In this document: positions 39,371-49,013 of the stretch, in pieces
How the letters are laid out: every line of letters begins with the position of its first letter
Numbering within the stretch: the first letter of the stretch is position 1
Source of the DNA: Saccharicrinis aurantiacus
GTDB taxonomy: Bacteria; Bacteroidota; Bacteroidia; Bacteroidales; Marinilabiliaceae
Direction: 5' to 3'
DNA length: 64,000 nt
NCBI RefSeq assembly: GCF_001660705.2
Contig: NZ_LYBV02000020.1
Coordinates: forward strand, 169,125-233,124
Notes under the pieces: generated by a model
The model's database searches: none
What the model was told of the DNA's origin: nothing
What the model saw: the letters and a program-made list of their open reading frames with translations, nothing else
Position numbers and translations under genes: made by a program

Positions 39371-39401
39371 AAGGTTACAAACCCAATGAGCTTGTAACCT
39401 T
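39371..39401. terminator. Bidirectional terminator between folK and upp
   Basis: AAGGTTACAA (39371-39380) pairs perfectly with TTGTAACCTT (39392-39401), 11-nt loop. On the minus strand the stem runs into a T-rich tract, so it serves upp best. Confidence 0.8.
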
Positions 39402-39421
39402 AATATCTTAAAATGGTTTTA

Positions 39422-40075
39422 TTAAAGTTTGCTTCCGTAGGCTAAATCACCTGCATCACCAATACCAGGGATGATGTACTTTTTGTCGTTCAGTTCTTTA
39501 TCCACTGCACCAACCCAAAGTGTGGTTTTATCACTAGGCATATTGTTTTTAACATATTCAACTCCTTCTTCGCTAGCAATAAGCGTAGCAATATGAATGT
39601 GCTTTGGATTTCCTTTTGTTAATAAGGCTTTGTAAGCTAATTCAATAGAGGCACCACTAGCTAACATAGGATCTGTTAGTATTACTACTTTATTTTCAAT
39701 TGAAGGAGAAGCTATATATTCAATATGAACATCGAAATCACCTTTCTCAGTGTACTTGCGATAAGCTGATACGAATGAATTTTCTGCATCATCGTAATAG
39801 TTCAATACACCTTGGTGTAAAGGTAATCCGGCTCTTAATATGGTGGCAATAACTACCTTATCAGAGTATACAAACTCATGAGAAATACCAAGTGGTGTTT
39901 CAATATCAACGCTACGGTAATTTAGATCTTTACTAATCTCGTAGGCCAATATTTCGCCCATACGCTCAATGTTCTTTCTGAAACGCATTGGGTCTTTCTG
40001 AATGTTTTTATCTCTTATTTCCGCTACAAACTGGTTGAATAACGAATTTTGTTTGTTGAAAATATGGGTATCCAT
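39422..40075 (-). CDS. upp: Uracil phosphoribosyltransferase
   Basis: A 217-aa pyrimidine salvage enzyme making UMP from uracil and PRPP. Recognisable parts are RFRKNIERMGEILAYEIS, ATILRAGLPLHQG, the PRPP loop VVILTDPMLASGASIELA, and PGIGDAGDLAYGSKL at the C-terminus (uracil binding). Normal length. It follows the fdtB-like gene by 22 bp on the same strand but is functionally unrelated to it. Confidence 0.95.
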   Translation of the reverse strand: MDTHIFNKQNSLFNQFVAEIRDKNIQKDPMRFRKNIERMGEILAYEISKDLNYRSVDIETPLGISHEFVYSDKVVIATILRAGLPLHQGVLNYYDDAENSFVSAYRKYTEKGDFDVHIEYIASPSIENKVVILTDPMLASGASIELAYKALLTKGNPKHIHIATLIASEEGVEYVKNNMPSDKTTLWVGAVDKELNDKKYIIPGIGDAGDLAYGSKL

Positions 40076-40097
40076 AAAATTTTATTTTGTTGATGTA

Positions 40098-41204
40098 TTA
40101 AATTCTAAACTCATTAATGGCTTCGATAATATACGAAACATCCTTGTGGCTTAGGGATGGATAAATGGGTAAGCTTAATACTTGTTTATGAATTTTTTCG
40201 CTCAGTGGCAAAGATAAGTAATTATACTCAGACAAAGCCTCTTGCTTATGCGGAGGAATTGGATAATGTATCATACAGCCAATTTCCTTTTCATCTAAAT
40301 ACTTAACTAATTGTTTTCGTTTCGTTGTTTGTATAACAAACAAATGCCACACGTGTTGTTCTTGTTTTTGAACAGCAGGTAAAGTAATAAACGGGTTGGC
40401 AATTCCAGAAAGGTATTTGTTTGCAATCCCACGTCTTTGCTGATTTTCTTGATCAATAAATTTAATTTTAGTACTTAATATAGCCGCTTGTATTTCGTCT
40501 AAACGTGAGTTAACCCCTTTGTATTTGTTTTCATACTTTTTATCAGAACCATAATTAGCTATTGCTTTTACGGTTGCAATTAATTCTGTATTGTTTGAAA
40601 CTACAGCCCCACCATCACCAAGTGCACCAAGGTTTTTACCCGGGTAAAAGCTAAATCCTGCTGCATCGCCAAGCGCACCCGTTTTAACTCCCTTATATTT
40701 TGCACCAATGGCCTGTGCGTTATCCTCAATAAGTAATAAATTATATTTTTTTGCAATGTTTTGGATTTCACTAAAATCGGTAACTTGACCGTATAAGTGT
40801 ACCGCCAAAATAGCTTTCGTTTTTGGGGTAATGTCTTTTATAACTTGTTCAGGGTTTAGGTTGTAATAGGTTTCATCAGGTTCAGAAAATAGAGGAATAA
40901 GCTTGTTGTTAGTAATGGCAAGTACTGAGGCTATATAGGTATTGGCAGGTACAATTACTTCATCACCATCCTTTAATTTGCCCAATTCTTTATAAGCATT
41001 GAAAATTAGTGTAAGGGCATCTAATCCATTGCCAACTCCTATGGCATAATTAGTACCAACAAATTCGGTTAATATTTTTTCGAATTGCTTACATTCTTTG
41101 CCTAAAATAAACCAGCCAGAATCGATCACCTTTTCCACGGCTTTCATCAATTCTGCTTTATGTAGGAGGTTTTGTTTCTTTAAATCTAAAAATGGTATCA
41201 TCAA
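40098..41204 (-). CDS. DegT/DnrJ-type sugar aminotransferase (FdtB-like)
   Basis: A 368-aa PLP-dependent aminotransferase acting on nucleotide-linked keto sugars. Features: [16 protein letters not shown] at the N-terminus, [41 protein letters not shown], and the PLP lysine in [15 protein letters not shown]. Divergently next to two 3,4-ketoisomerases, it most likely makes dTDP-3-amino-3,6-dideoxyhexose (Fuc3N or Qui3N), as FdtB/QdtB do (inference from context). The dTDP-glucose genes rmlA and rmlB are not in this window. Confidence 0.9.
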   Translation of the reverse strand: MMIPFLDLKKQNLLHKAELMKAVEKVIDSGWFILGKECKQFEKILTEFVGTNYAIGVGNGLDALTLIFNAYKELGKLKDGDEVIVPANTYIASVLAITNNKLIPLFSEPDETYYNLNPEQVIKDITPKTKAILAVHLYGQVTDFSEIQNIAKKYNLLLIEDNAQAIGAKYKGVKTGALGDAAGFSFYPGKNLGALGDGGAVVSNNTELIATVKAIANYGSDKKYENKYKGVNSRLDEIQAAILSTKIKFIDQENQQRRGIANKYLSGIANPFITLPAVQKQEQHVWHLFVIQTTKRKQLVKYLDEKEIGCMIHYPIPPHKQEALSEYNYLSLPLSEKIHKQVLSLPIYPSLSHKDVSYIIEAINEFRI

Positions 41205-41234
41205 AAGACACAGTTTTAACGTAACTCTATTAGT

Positions 41235-41266
41235 TTTGTATCCGAAATTATAATAATATAATTTTG
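41235..41266 (+). promoter_or_regulatory. Bacteroidota-type promoter for the fdtA operon
   Basis: TTTG at 41235-41238, a 20-bp spacer and TAATTTTG at 41259-41266 match the TTTG-N19/20-TAnnTTTG consensus. The start codon is about 38 bp downstream. Confidence 0.75.
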
Positions 41267-41303
41267 CCAGCGTTCAAAGATATAAAAGAACTCTTTACCT
41301 AAT

Positions 41304-41714
41304 ATGCAAAGCAACATCAAATACATAGAACTTCCGAAAATAAAGGATCTGAGGGGGAATCTTACCTTCTTAGAAGATCATAATCAAATCCCTTTTAAAA
41401 TAGAACGTGTATATTGGATTTATGATGTGCCTGGCGGCGAGGCGAGGGGAGAGCATGCTTTTAAAAGCACTACAGAATTAATTATTCCTTTGGCAGGAGG
41501 ATTTACGGTGGAAACACAAGAGGGAAATATTAAAAGCTCATTTGAGCTAAATGAAACCAACAAAGGAATCTTAATTCCACCTATGACTTGGCGCAAAATA
41601 ACGAGCTTCATATCCAACAGTGTATGTCTTATTATTACAGATAGCAAGTATAACGAGGATGACTATATTAGAGATTTTGAGGAGTATGTTGAATCTTATA
41701 ACAAGTTAGTTTAG
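41304..41714 (+). CDS. Sugar 3,4-ketoisomerase, FdtA/QdtA-like (first copy)
   Basis: A 136-aa cupin (RmlC-like jelly roll, WxcM-like family) that isomerises dTDP-4-keto-6-deoxyglucose to the 3-keto form before amination. Motifs are IKDLRGNLTFLEDHNQIPF, IERVYWIYDVPGGEARGEHA with the conserved Arg and His, and GILIPPMTWRKI. Length is typical. The stop codon abuts the start of the second copy (TAG then ATG with no gap). Together with the divergent aminotransferase it makes a 3-amino-3,6-dideoxysugar module. Confidence 0.9.
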   Translation: MQSNIKYIELPKIKDLRGNLTFLEDHNQIPFKIERVYWIYDVPGGEARGEHAFKSTTELIIPLAGGFTVETQEGNIKSSFELNETNKGILIPPMTWRKITSFISNSVCLIITDSKYNEDDYIRDFEEYVESYNKLV

Positions 41715-42122
41715 ATGAAATATACCATTGACGATTGCACCATAATCGATATCCCCAAAAAACATTCTGATAGGGGTTCTTTATCCCTTGTGGAATCCAA
41801 CAATTCTATTCCTTTTGAAATAAAAAGAGTGTATTTCACTTATGATATTCCTTCTGGTGCAGAAAGGGGAGGGCATGCGCATAAGGAATTATTTCAGATA
41901 ATAATTGCAGCAAGCGGTAGTTTTTCAATCACTATTGATGATGGCCAAAATACTCGTGATATTTTCTTAAACAATCCTTCGAAGGGCTTATTAATTACTC
42001 CTGGTATATGGCGAGAAATTAAAAACTTTAGTTCAGGAGGAACTGTATTGGTAATGGCCTCTGAGTTATACAACGAAGATGATTATTATAGAAATTATGA
42101 TACTTTTAAAGAATTAGTATGA
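41715..42122 (+). CDS. Sugar 3,4-ketoisomerase, FdtA/QdtA-like (second copy)
   Basis: A 135-aa paralogue of the preceding gene with the same layout: HSDRGSLSLVESNNSIPF, IKRVYFTYDIPSGAERGGHAH, and GLLITPGIWREI. It keeps the HAHKELFQ segment seen in characterised FdtA/QdtA, where the first copy reads HAFKSTTE. So this copy looks the more canonical, and the pair may differ in stereochemistry or form a heteromer (inference). Its stop overlaps the next start (ATGA). Confidence 0.9.
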   Translation: MKYTIDDCTIIDIPKKHSDRGSLSLVESNNSIPFEIKRVYFTYDIPSGAERGGHAHKELFQIIIAASGSFSITIDDGQNTRDIFLNNPSKGLLITPGIWREIKNFSSGGTVLVMASELYNEDDYYRNYDTFKELV

Positions 42123-43066
42123 TAAAGGTAATAAGGTATACTAGTGATAGAAAAGAAGAATGGGATGATTTTGTGGGGAAGTCTGATATTCCAGTATTTA
42201 TGTTTTATCGTGATTATATGGAATATCATAAGGATAGGTTTGAAGATTATTCGCTTTTAGTTTATCAAAAACGTAAGATTGCCGCTGTCTTTCCTGCTCA
42301 TATTATAGGTAATGAATTACGAAGTCATTTTGGGCTTACATTTGGAGGTCTAATTCCAGCTGTTAATAAAAGCTATGAATTTATTAAGGAGGCTTACAAC
42401 TCAATTAATAAATTCTTATTGTCCTACAAAATCAATACCATTAGAGTAAAATTAACTCCATCCATATATTCAAAAACACAGAATCAGACACAGGAATACC
42501 TATATAGAAGATCCTTCAATAACTATTCTGACTTGAAATTGTCAACATGCATATTCACAAAACATCATACATTCCCCAAAAGCAGTATCGAAAAAAGAAA
42601 ATTGAAACTTAATCAGTTCAAAATAGGATTTTCAGATAGGCTTGAAGAATACTGGAGTATCTTAGAAACTAACTTACAAAAGTTTCACAAAACAAAACCA
42701 GTACACTCTCTTGATGAGATTTCATTTCTAAAGAAAAGATTTCCTAAAGGTATTTTTTTATATACTGTCGAAAATAAAACAACTAATAAAATTGACGCTG
42801 GTGCCATATTGTATGTATTTAATCATATTGTAAAACTACAATATTTAGCAGCTAGCGAAGACGGTAGAAAAAACAGAGCCTCACATGCCTTATATTATAG
42901 TTTTATAAATGAATATAAAGATTCTGTCGATTATGTTGATTTGGGCAATTGTATGGACGACATTAACATTATAAATACTAAATTATTATATCTAAAAGAA
43001 AGATTTGGTGCAACATCATATCCAATGATTGACTACAATTATGATACAAGTTATCAATTCCAATAA
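42119..43066 (+). CDS. FemAB/GNAT-like acyltransferase
   Basis: A 315-aa protein resembling the FemAB/GNAT-like proteins found in polysaccharide loci: IRYTSDRKEEWDDFVGKSD, VFMFYRDYMEYHKDRF and VFPAHIIGNELRSHFGLTFGG at the N-terminus, and a C-terminal GNAT-like half ending VDYVDLGNCMDDIN. It overlaps the second fdtA by four bases, so it is in the same operon. It probably acylates the amino group of the 3-amino sugar, standing in for FdtC/QdtC (inference). An extra copy of its C-terminal region lies directly downstream. Confidence 0.7.
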   Translation: MIKVIRYTSDRKEEWDDFVGKSDIPVFMFYRDYMEYHKDRFEDYSLLVYQKRKIAAVFPAHIIGNELRSHFGLTFGGLIPAVNKSYEFIKEAYNSINKFLLSYKINTIRVKLTPSIYSKTQNQTQEYLYRRSFNNYSDLKLSTCIFTKHHTFPKSSIEKRKLKLNQFKIGFSDRLEEYWSILETNLQKFHKTKPVHSLDEISFLKKRFPKGIFLYTVENKTTNKIDAGAILYVFNHIVKLQYLAASEDGRKNRASHALYYSFINEYKDSVDYVDLGNCMDDINIINTKLLYLKERFGATSYPMIDYNYDTSYQFQ

Positions 43067-43100
43067 AAATAGCATATTCGAATATAGTTTTATAATATTT

Positions 43101-43295
43101 ATGTCTTTTCGGTCTTTATTTCTCTATCACGTACGACAACAAATAATTCAATATGCGTGGGAAAACTCAGTGTATATTGATTTTGGTACAAACCTTAACC
43201 CTGATGGGACAATAAATAAGAGCCTAATCGAAACTAAGGAAAAGTTTGAAGCTAAAATTTATCCTCTTTATAATTTGCAGACAACAATAAAATAA
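43101..43295 (+). pseudogene. C-terminal remnant of a second FemAB/GNAT-like gene
   Basis: A 64-codon frame whose product (AWENSVYIDFGTNLNP, then LIETKEKFEAKIYPLYN) lines up with the last 60 residues of the gene just upstream (EYKDSVDYVDLGNCMD, then LLYLKERFGATSYPM). No N-terminal part is present. I read it as the leftover of a tandem paralogue after deletion. It could still be translated as a small protein, but nothing suggests function. Confidence 0.6.
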
Positions 43296-43313
43296 AACTA
43301 TAATTGTTAGAAC

Positions 43314-44759
43314 ATGCCATTTAATTCAATTGATTTTGCAATATTTCTACCGATAGTTTTTGTTTTATATTGGTCGGTATTAGCAAAAGTAAAACATCAA
43401 AATATACTTATTGTTTTAGCAAGTTTCTTTTTCTATGGTTACTGGAATTGGAATTTCTTGGCACTAATAATCTTTAGTATAATTATAGATTATATTATAG
43501 GTATTAAACTCTCCTATGAAAACCGTTTGTTTCACAGAAAAGTATTGCTCTCAGTTAGTATACTCGCAAATATTGGAATGCTTGGTTTCTTTAAGTATTA
43601 TAACTTTTTTATCGGAGCATTTACAGATGCCTTTACATTTTTTGGCTATCAAATAAATGACAATACTTTGGATATTATACTTCCTGTTGGTATTAGTTTT
43701 TATACATTTCAAACAATGAGTTATACTATTGATGTGTATAGAAGAAAGGTAAAATGTACAAGGGATTTTATAGCGTTTGCCGCTTTCGTTAGTTTTTTTC
43801 CTCAACTAGTTGCTGGTCCTATTGAAAAAGCATCTAATTTACTCCCTCAAATAATAAAGAAACGTGTATTTAATTTACACGAAGCAAACGATGGATTGAG
43901 GCAAATATTATGGGGTTTATTTAAAAAGGTTGTAATTGCAGATGGATGTGGTGAGTTAGTTTCAGATGTATATAACAATACACAAAATTTTCATGGAAGT
44001 ACTTTGTTTTTAGCTGTTATATTATTTAATTTTCAATTATATGGAGATTTTTCAGGTTATTCAGATATAGCTATTGGGACAGCTAGACTATTTGGAATAA
44101 AACTACAGCAGAATTTTGCGTTTCCTTACTTCTCGAGGAATATGGCAGAATTTTATCGTCGTTGGCATATATCTTTATCCTCGTGGTTCAAAGAGTATCT
44201 ATATATACCACTTGGTGGAAGTAGAGGAAGCACGTGGCAGAAAGTCAGAAATATTTTTATAATTTTTATAATCAGCGGTTTTTGGCATGGAGCAAACTGG
44301 ACCTTCATTATTTGGGGTTTTATAAACGCAGTATACTTTTTACCTCTGATTTTAACAAATAAAAACCGCAGTTACACTAATGTTGTTGCTGAGAATAGAT
44401 ATTTTCCGAACTTAATTGAGTGCTATCAAATGATATTAGTATTTTTCTTAACTGGATTATCTAGGGTGTTTTTTCGCTCGGAGAATATTAATCAGGCATT
44501 CTCAATAATTAATAAAATTTTTTCTAAGTCATTATTTACAATCCCTAATATTGACTTTCAAGCCAAAGAGCTCGTTTTTTTCTGTTTAATTATAGCTTTT
44601 ATATTGGTAGAATGGCTATCTAGAAGACAACAATATGCATTAGAAAATTTCCCTATTATAATGCCTAAAACATTAAGGTGGGCATGTTATTTCTTTATTA
44701 TTATTATTATTCTACAATTTAATGGAGATGAACAACAATTCATATATTTTCAATTTTAA
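43314..44759 (+). CDS. MBOAT family O-acyltransferase (AlgI-like)
   Basis: A 481-aa polytopic membrane protein that takes part in moving acyl groups across the inner membrane onto exported polysaccharide. The AlgI/DltB hallmarks are there: PVGISFYTFQTMSYTIDVY, FFPQLVAGPIEKASNLLPQ, YRRWHISLSSWFKEYLYIPL, and the putative catalytic His in SGFWHGANWTFIIWG. Full length, about eleven membrane segments. The SGNH-type partner starts 2 bp downstream, as in other MBOAT/SGNH pairs. Confidence 0.95.
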   Translation: MPFNSIDFAIFLPIVFVLYWSVLAKVKHQNILIVLASFFFYGYWNWNFLALIIFSIIIDYIIGIKLSYENRLFHRKVLLSVSILANIGMLGFFKYYNFFIGAFTDAFTFFGYQINDNTLDIILPVGISFYTFQTMSYTIDVYRRKVKCTRDFIAFAAFVSFFPQLVAGPIEKASNLLPQIIKKRVFNLHEANDGLRQILWGLFKKVVIADGCGELVSDVYNNTQNFHGSTLFLAVILFNFQLYGDFSGYSDIAIGTARLFGIKLQQNFAFPYFSRNMAEFYRRWHISLSSWFKEYLYIPLGGSRGSTWQKVRNIFIIFIISGFWHGANWTFIIWGFINAVYFLPLILTNKNRSYTNVVAENRYFPNLIECYQMILVFFLTGLSRVFFRSENINQAFSIINKIFSKSLFTIPNIDFQAKELVFFCLIIAFILVEWLSRRQQYALENFPIIMPKTLRWACYFFIIIIILQFNGDEQQFIYFQF

Positions 44760-44761
44760 GT

Positions 44762-45667
44762 ATGAAATACTTCTATAAAAATTGCCTAACTTTTGGTGGA
44801 ACGATATTTATATTCGGTATTATTTTAGAGATCTATTTGAGAGCATTACCCAATGATTTTAAAATCAAGAAGGAATTTTTAGAGAAACCATATCAGAATA
44901 CCGAAACTTTAATATTTGGAACTTCGCATGCTTATTACGGTTTAAACCCTACATTGTTTAAACATAGTTGCTTTAATGCCTCGTATATATCACAGACTTT
45001 GAATTATGACTGGGAAATTTTAAACAAATATTCAACAAACTTTGAATCTCTCGAACAAATAATCATTACAATCTCATATGCATCTTTGTTTGAGATCCTA
45101 GATTGTGGCGTTGAAAAATGGCGCATAAAGAACTACAATATATACTATGGGATTCACACTTCAAAACAGTTAAAATTTAATAGTGAATTAATAGGCAATA
45201 AATTATTTACTAACCTCAAGAGGTTTGCTAATCATATATTTTATAATGAATATGCTATAACTTCCTCTGAGTTAGGATGGGGAACAAACTATGGTGCATA
45301 TAGTAGTGAAAATCTAGAGAAAACAGGATATAGTGCGGCAAAACGGCACACGGTATCTGATTTTCAATACTTAGCTGCTAATAAGCAGACGCTATTGCAA
45401 TTCGTTGATTTTTGCAATAGAAATAAAATAAGACTTTTACTATTAACCACACCTACCTCTAAATATTACTATGAACATTTAGATAATAGTCAATTAGATA
45501 GAATGCAAGAAACAATTCAAGAGCTAAAGAGTATTGGGGATTTAGACTACCTAAACCTTTTAAAAGATAATCGTTTTACTAACGAAGACTTCTATGATGC
45601 TGATCATTTAAATAAAGAAGGTTCAATTAAATTAAGCAATATAATTACCGATTATATTAATCCGTAA
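44762..45667 (+). CDS. SGNH-type acyl-transfer partner of the MBOAT protein
   Basis: A 301-aa protein with one N-terminal membrane anchor (LTFGGTIFIFGIILEIYL). It has an SGNH/AlgJ-like fold: the nucleophile block reads TLIFGTSHAYYGLNP (Ser in GTS) and the C-terminal catalytic pair is in DADHLNKEG. Such proteins accept the acyl group from the MBOAT partner outside the membrane and pass it to the sugar. It is the last gene before an 848-bp gap. Confidence 0.78.
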   Translation: MKYFYKNCLTFGGTIFIFGIILEIYLRALPNDFKIKKEFLEKPYQNTETLIFGTSHAYYGLNPTLFKHSCFNASYISQTLNYDWEILNKYSTNFESLEQIIITISYASLFEILDCGVEKWRIKNYNIYYGIHTSKQLKFNSELIGNKLFTNLKRFANHIFYNEYAITSSELGWGTNYGAYSSENLEKTGYSAAKRHTVSDFQYLAANKQTLLQFVDFCNRNKIRLLLLTTPTSKYYYEHLDNSQLDRMQETIQELKSIGDLDYLNLLKDNRFTNEDFYDADHLNKEGSIKLSNIITDYINP

Positions 45668-46515
45668 GGTTATCACTTTCCTTATGAGCACTGTTAGACA
45701 GTTGAATTTGCATTTCAAAAACAAAGGCATTCAAAGATTAAAGACTTGGCATGGGAGTAGGAAGCTAAGATTAGGTCAACGATACAAGTAAGTATATTTT
45801 TTCTTGATAAAATTAACCTCATTGATATACACTCCTTTAATCATTCTTCGGTTAGTACCAGTTGTATTAAGTTTTATTTTTCATCAAGAAAACCAAGGGC
45901 TTTATTGCAAATAAGAAGTTTATCCCAATCTACTACCTATTTTGGGATACACCTTATCTATCAATTAAATTTGCTTCAGAATCATGATCAGGCTTATTTT
46001 TTTACAAGGTCGCAGCACATAAAGAAATTCGCTTTATGTTTCCCAAAGCATTCCTGATGCCTTTTGCGTTTATTTCTGTAAGTCAAGATGTACAAACTTG
46101 GTTTAAATCCCACAAAACTTTATTGTCGATGGACTCATTACATTTTTGTTATAAATACTCTATGAGTATCATATTTCACTAGTAAAAGTTCTAATGCAGG
46201 GCAACTGGTAATACCTATTTATTAAAGAAATTATTCTGACGATATAATAAACATAATATTTAGAGTCCATTTTAATGAAGCGGATAAGCTCCATTGAATA
46301 TTTCCAGACTTCTATTTCAATAGAACAAATCTTATATATTTTCTTAAAGAAGAATTCATACTTTATAACTTTAACACTAATTTTACTCAGAGGTTTGTAC
46401 AAACATCCCTGATTTCTTGTACAAGTTGTGTATATAATATTAGGTCCAGAGTTATCAATTCAACTATAGTATTGTATAAATATAATGAGGGTAATAATTG
46501 AAATAAACCTTATTT
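45668..46515. other. 848-bp AT-rich gap without a supported gene
   Basis: No convincing gene on either strand. There is a 35-codon frame at 45684-45791 (begins MSTVRQLNLHFK) of unknown origin, and a 77-codon minus-strand frame at 46169-46402 with no recognisable features. Base composition matches the AT-rich island. I interpret the stretch as decayed DNA, possibly the site of a lost gene or insertion. No terminal inverted repeats were found. Confidence 0.5.
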
Positions 46516-47613
46516 CTACTGGCTTATTTTAGATTCCCAAAAATCAACATACTGCTTTGCAACTTTTATATAGTTGTGATGTTTAATGGAAAATTCTCTA
46601 GTCTCCTTAGCTAACGTAAATAAGTCTCTTTTATTCTTAATAAGCTCTTCAAGAACTATAAACATTTCTTCTTCATCAACAGGTAAATTAACAAGTGGCT
46701 GATTATCTTCTTCTCCTATTAACTGATACATATATGAATCTGCTCCACCAGCAACTATTAAACCTTTTGACATTCCTAGAACGCCATTTATGCCACACCC
46801 ATAGGAGTATAGCTGATCCACAAGAACGTGTGAGGAGTCCATCAAATTCTTATATTCATCAAATGGAATGGAATCAACAATTCTAAGTTCAACTTCATCA
46901 GGATATGAATCTTTTAATCGCAATAGTACCTTTTCAATTATATCAGTACCTTTAAGCACTCTTCTATATTTATAGTGCCCTAAAAAAAATATTATTTTTT
47001 CCGTTTCTTCCGAAATACTGTTACAAAAATTAAATTCCGAAGTATCTATTGGCAAAGGAATAAAGGTTAATTTATCAGAGTATTTTTCTTTGTACGCGAT
47101 TTCATATTCGGCACAACAAGCTGTTATTCCATCACACTCATTTGCTATCTTTAAATTGAGTTGTTTAAAATCATCGTCCAAACACCTTAAAGTAAATTCT
47201 GTAATAAAGTCATCAGCCAACAAGTCTTTGTGCGAAAAAATAGATTTAGAATATTTACCAGTCAAACCATAAGAAACGATAAAATAATCATCCCCATTTG
47301 CACCCAAGAATACACTCTTATTAAATCTTTTAATGAATTTATAGAATAACATATTTTTTTTAGGCAAAGCATGTAATGCACATGGGTTAATAAGTTGCAC
47401 AACATCAAAACCAATAAGCCTATGGATATTAAAAGCAATTTTTAGTACGGATTTAAGTAGACGAAATCTTCCAAAGTTTAAGTCTATATCACGAGGATAA
47501 TTCTTCCAGCCACATCCTTCAGAGATAACTGTTACTTGATGCCCTTCCTGCCTCAAACCTTCAGCTAAAATAGCATGTAAACCGCTGAACTCTCCAACCA
47601 ATAATATCTTCAT
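46516..47613 (-). CDS. GT-B fold glycosyltransferase (GT4-like)
   Basis: A 365-aa cytoplasmic glycosyltransferase. N-terminal Rossmann half: MKILLVGEFSGLHAILAEGL and EGHQVTVIS. C-terminal half: IIFFLGHYKYRRVLKGTD followed by SHVLVDQLYSYGCGINGVLG and LIVAGGADSYMY, the region where GT4 enzymes bind the sugar nucleotide. The acceptor and donor are unknown. It is the only leftward gene between the plus-strand genes of the polysaccharide island, so it is transcribed separately. Confidence 0.82.
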   Translation of the reverse strand: MKILLVGEFSGLHAILAEGLRQEGHQVTVISEGCGWKNYPRDIDLNFGRFRLLKSVLKIAFNIHRLIGFDVVQLINPCALHALPKKNMLFYKFIKRFNKSVFLGANGDDYFIVSYGLTGKYSKSIFSHKDLLADDFITEFTLRCLDDDFKQLNLKIANECDGITACCAEYEIAYKEKYSDKLTFIPLPIDTSEFNFCNSISEETEKIIFFLGHYKYRRVLKGTDIIEKVLLRLKDSYPDEVELRIVDSIPFDEYKNLMDSSHVLVDQLYSYGCGINGVLGMSKGLIVAGGADSYMYQLIGEEDNQPLVNLPVDEEEMFIVLEELIKNKRDLFTLAKETREFSIKHHNYIKVAKQYVDFWESKISQ

Positions 47614-47721
47614 AATCTTTTTATCAAATTCATTGTAATTAAATAAACAGGATGATTAGGCCATATTTAATGAATATTACTTCCAAATTGGTATCTTCGT
47701 ATAACCATAATTATTGAAACA

Positions 47722-49011
47722 TTGCATAAGTACAAAATATTCACAATACTCAAAAGAAATCAGTTAATAAAATCGGGGCTTCAAAACTCTACACAAGTAA
47801 TTGTTAGGCTAGTAATAGGAGTATTAAATATTAAAGTCCTTGCATTGTTTGTTGGGCCTTCCGGTATGGCAATTATTAGCCAACTACAAAATTTTCTTCA
47901 ACTAGGTTCTAACATTTCTGGCCTAGGATTCAATAATGGGATTATAAAATATATTTCATCCAATCAATCCGCTCCCCAAAGACAAAAAATATACTTTTCT
48001 AGTGCATTAATAATAATTATTATATCATCTATGTGTACTAGTGCCATAGCACTTATATTCTCAAATAAAATTTCAATTATTCTATTTAATTCATCCGAAT
48101 ATAACAATGTTATAAAATTATCCGGAATATACTTTCTAAGTTCCTCCATTCTAAATGGCTACATTTCATATATAAATGGCCTTCAGCAGATTAAACAATA
48201 TGTTAATATCAACATATTAATTTCCACTTCCGGTTTTATAATAGGGCTATTAGCTGCATATACATTAAACCTCGATGGATTATTATGGGCACAGATATTC
48301 TTAGTTATATTCCCTTTGACACTTAATATCCCAAGATTAGTAAAGCTATTAAATACACAAAAAATAGCATTCTCAAAAAAAGCCCTAAAAAATTTAAGTA
48401 AATATAGTTTTATGGCATTAGTTGCAGGTATCTTAACTCCGGTATCTCAAACTGTGATCCGTACAATTATTACGTCCGACTCATCGTGGGAATCTGCCGG
48501 AATATGGGATGGAATGAACAAAATAAGTTTCAGTTATATTTCATTCGTTACAATGTCTTTTACTTATTATTTTCTACCTACCTTTTCTAGTTTAAAAACA
48601 AATAGGGATATTATTAAAGAGGTTCATAAGTCATTAATAACATTAATTCCTTTTTTAATAATAGGAGGAATATCGTCATTTTTACTTAAAAGGCACATTG
48701 TTAATATATTATTTACAGAGTCATTTAGTCTTATGTATACATTATATATTTGGCAAGTAATAGGTGATTTCTTTAAAATATTAGCATGGGTAATAGGTTT
48801 TTTATTTATTGCTCGAGAAAATATTAAAATCTTCATAATTACAGAAATCATATCAGGTATTCTGATGATAAGTTTAGCCAAGATATTAATATCACTAAAA
48901 ATGCCCTTAAATTTATACTATGCTATTGAAAATGGAATATATTTTATTCTAATGTACACTTGCTTCTTCTTCATATATATTAAGAATAATAAATCAGATA
49001 TCATCAAATAG
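47722..49011 (+). CDS. O-antigen/polysaccharide flippase (Wzx-like)
   Basis: A 429-aa polytopic membrane protein of the polysaccharide-transport (MOP) family, flipping lipid-linked repeat units across the inner membrane. About twelve hydrophobic helices; early segment LALFVGPSGMAIISQLQNFLQLGS is typical. The start is TTG: an in-frame stop lies at 47671-47673, no ATG follows before 47722, and the first in-frame ATG lies inside the GPSGM segment, too late. It abuts the GT8 gene (2-bp spacer). Confidence 0.88.
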   Translation: MHKYKIFTILKRNQLIKSGLQNSTQVIVRLVIGVLNIKVLALFVGPSGMAIISQLQNFLQLGSNISGLGFNNGIIKYISSNQSAPQRQKIYFSSALIIIIISSMCTSAIALIFSNKISIILFNSSEYNNVIKLSGIYFLSSSILNGYISYINGLQQIKQYVNINILISTSGFIIGLLAAYTLNLDGLLWAQIFLVIFPLTLNIPRLVKLLNTQKIAFSKKALKNLSKYSFMALVAGILTPVSQTVIRTIITSDSSWESAGIWDGMNKISFSYISFVTMSFTYYFLPTFSSLKTNRDIIKEVHKSLITLIPFLIIGGISSFLLKRHIVNILFTESFSLMYTLYIWQVIGDFFKILAWVIGFLFIARENIKIFIITEIISGILMISLAKILISLKMPLNLYYAIENGIYFILMYTCFFFIYIKNNKSDIIK

Positions 49012-49013
49012 TT

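Noticed and set aside
46169..46402. 77-codon minus-strand gene
   Set aside because: Low-complexity Ile/Tyr/Lys composition expected in AT-rich DNA, no family features and no supporting context.
45668..46515. Insertion-sequence remnant in the polysaccharide island gap
   Set aside because: No terminal inverted repeats, target duplication or recognisable transposase residues; the short frame at 45684-45791 is not diagnostic.
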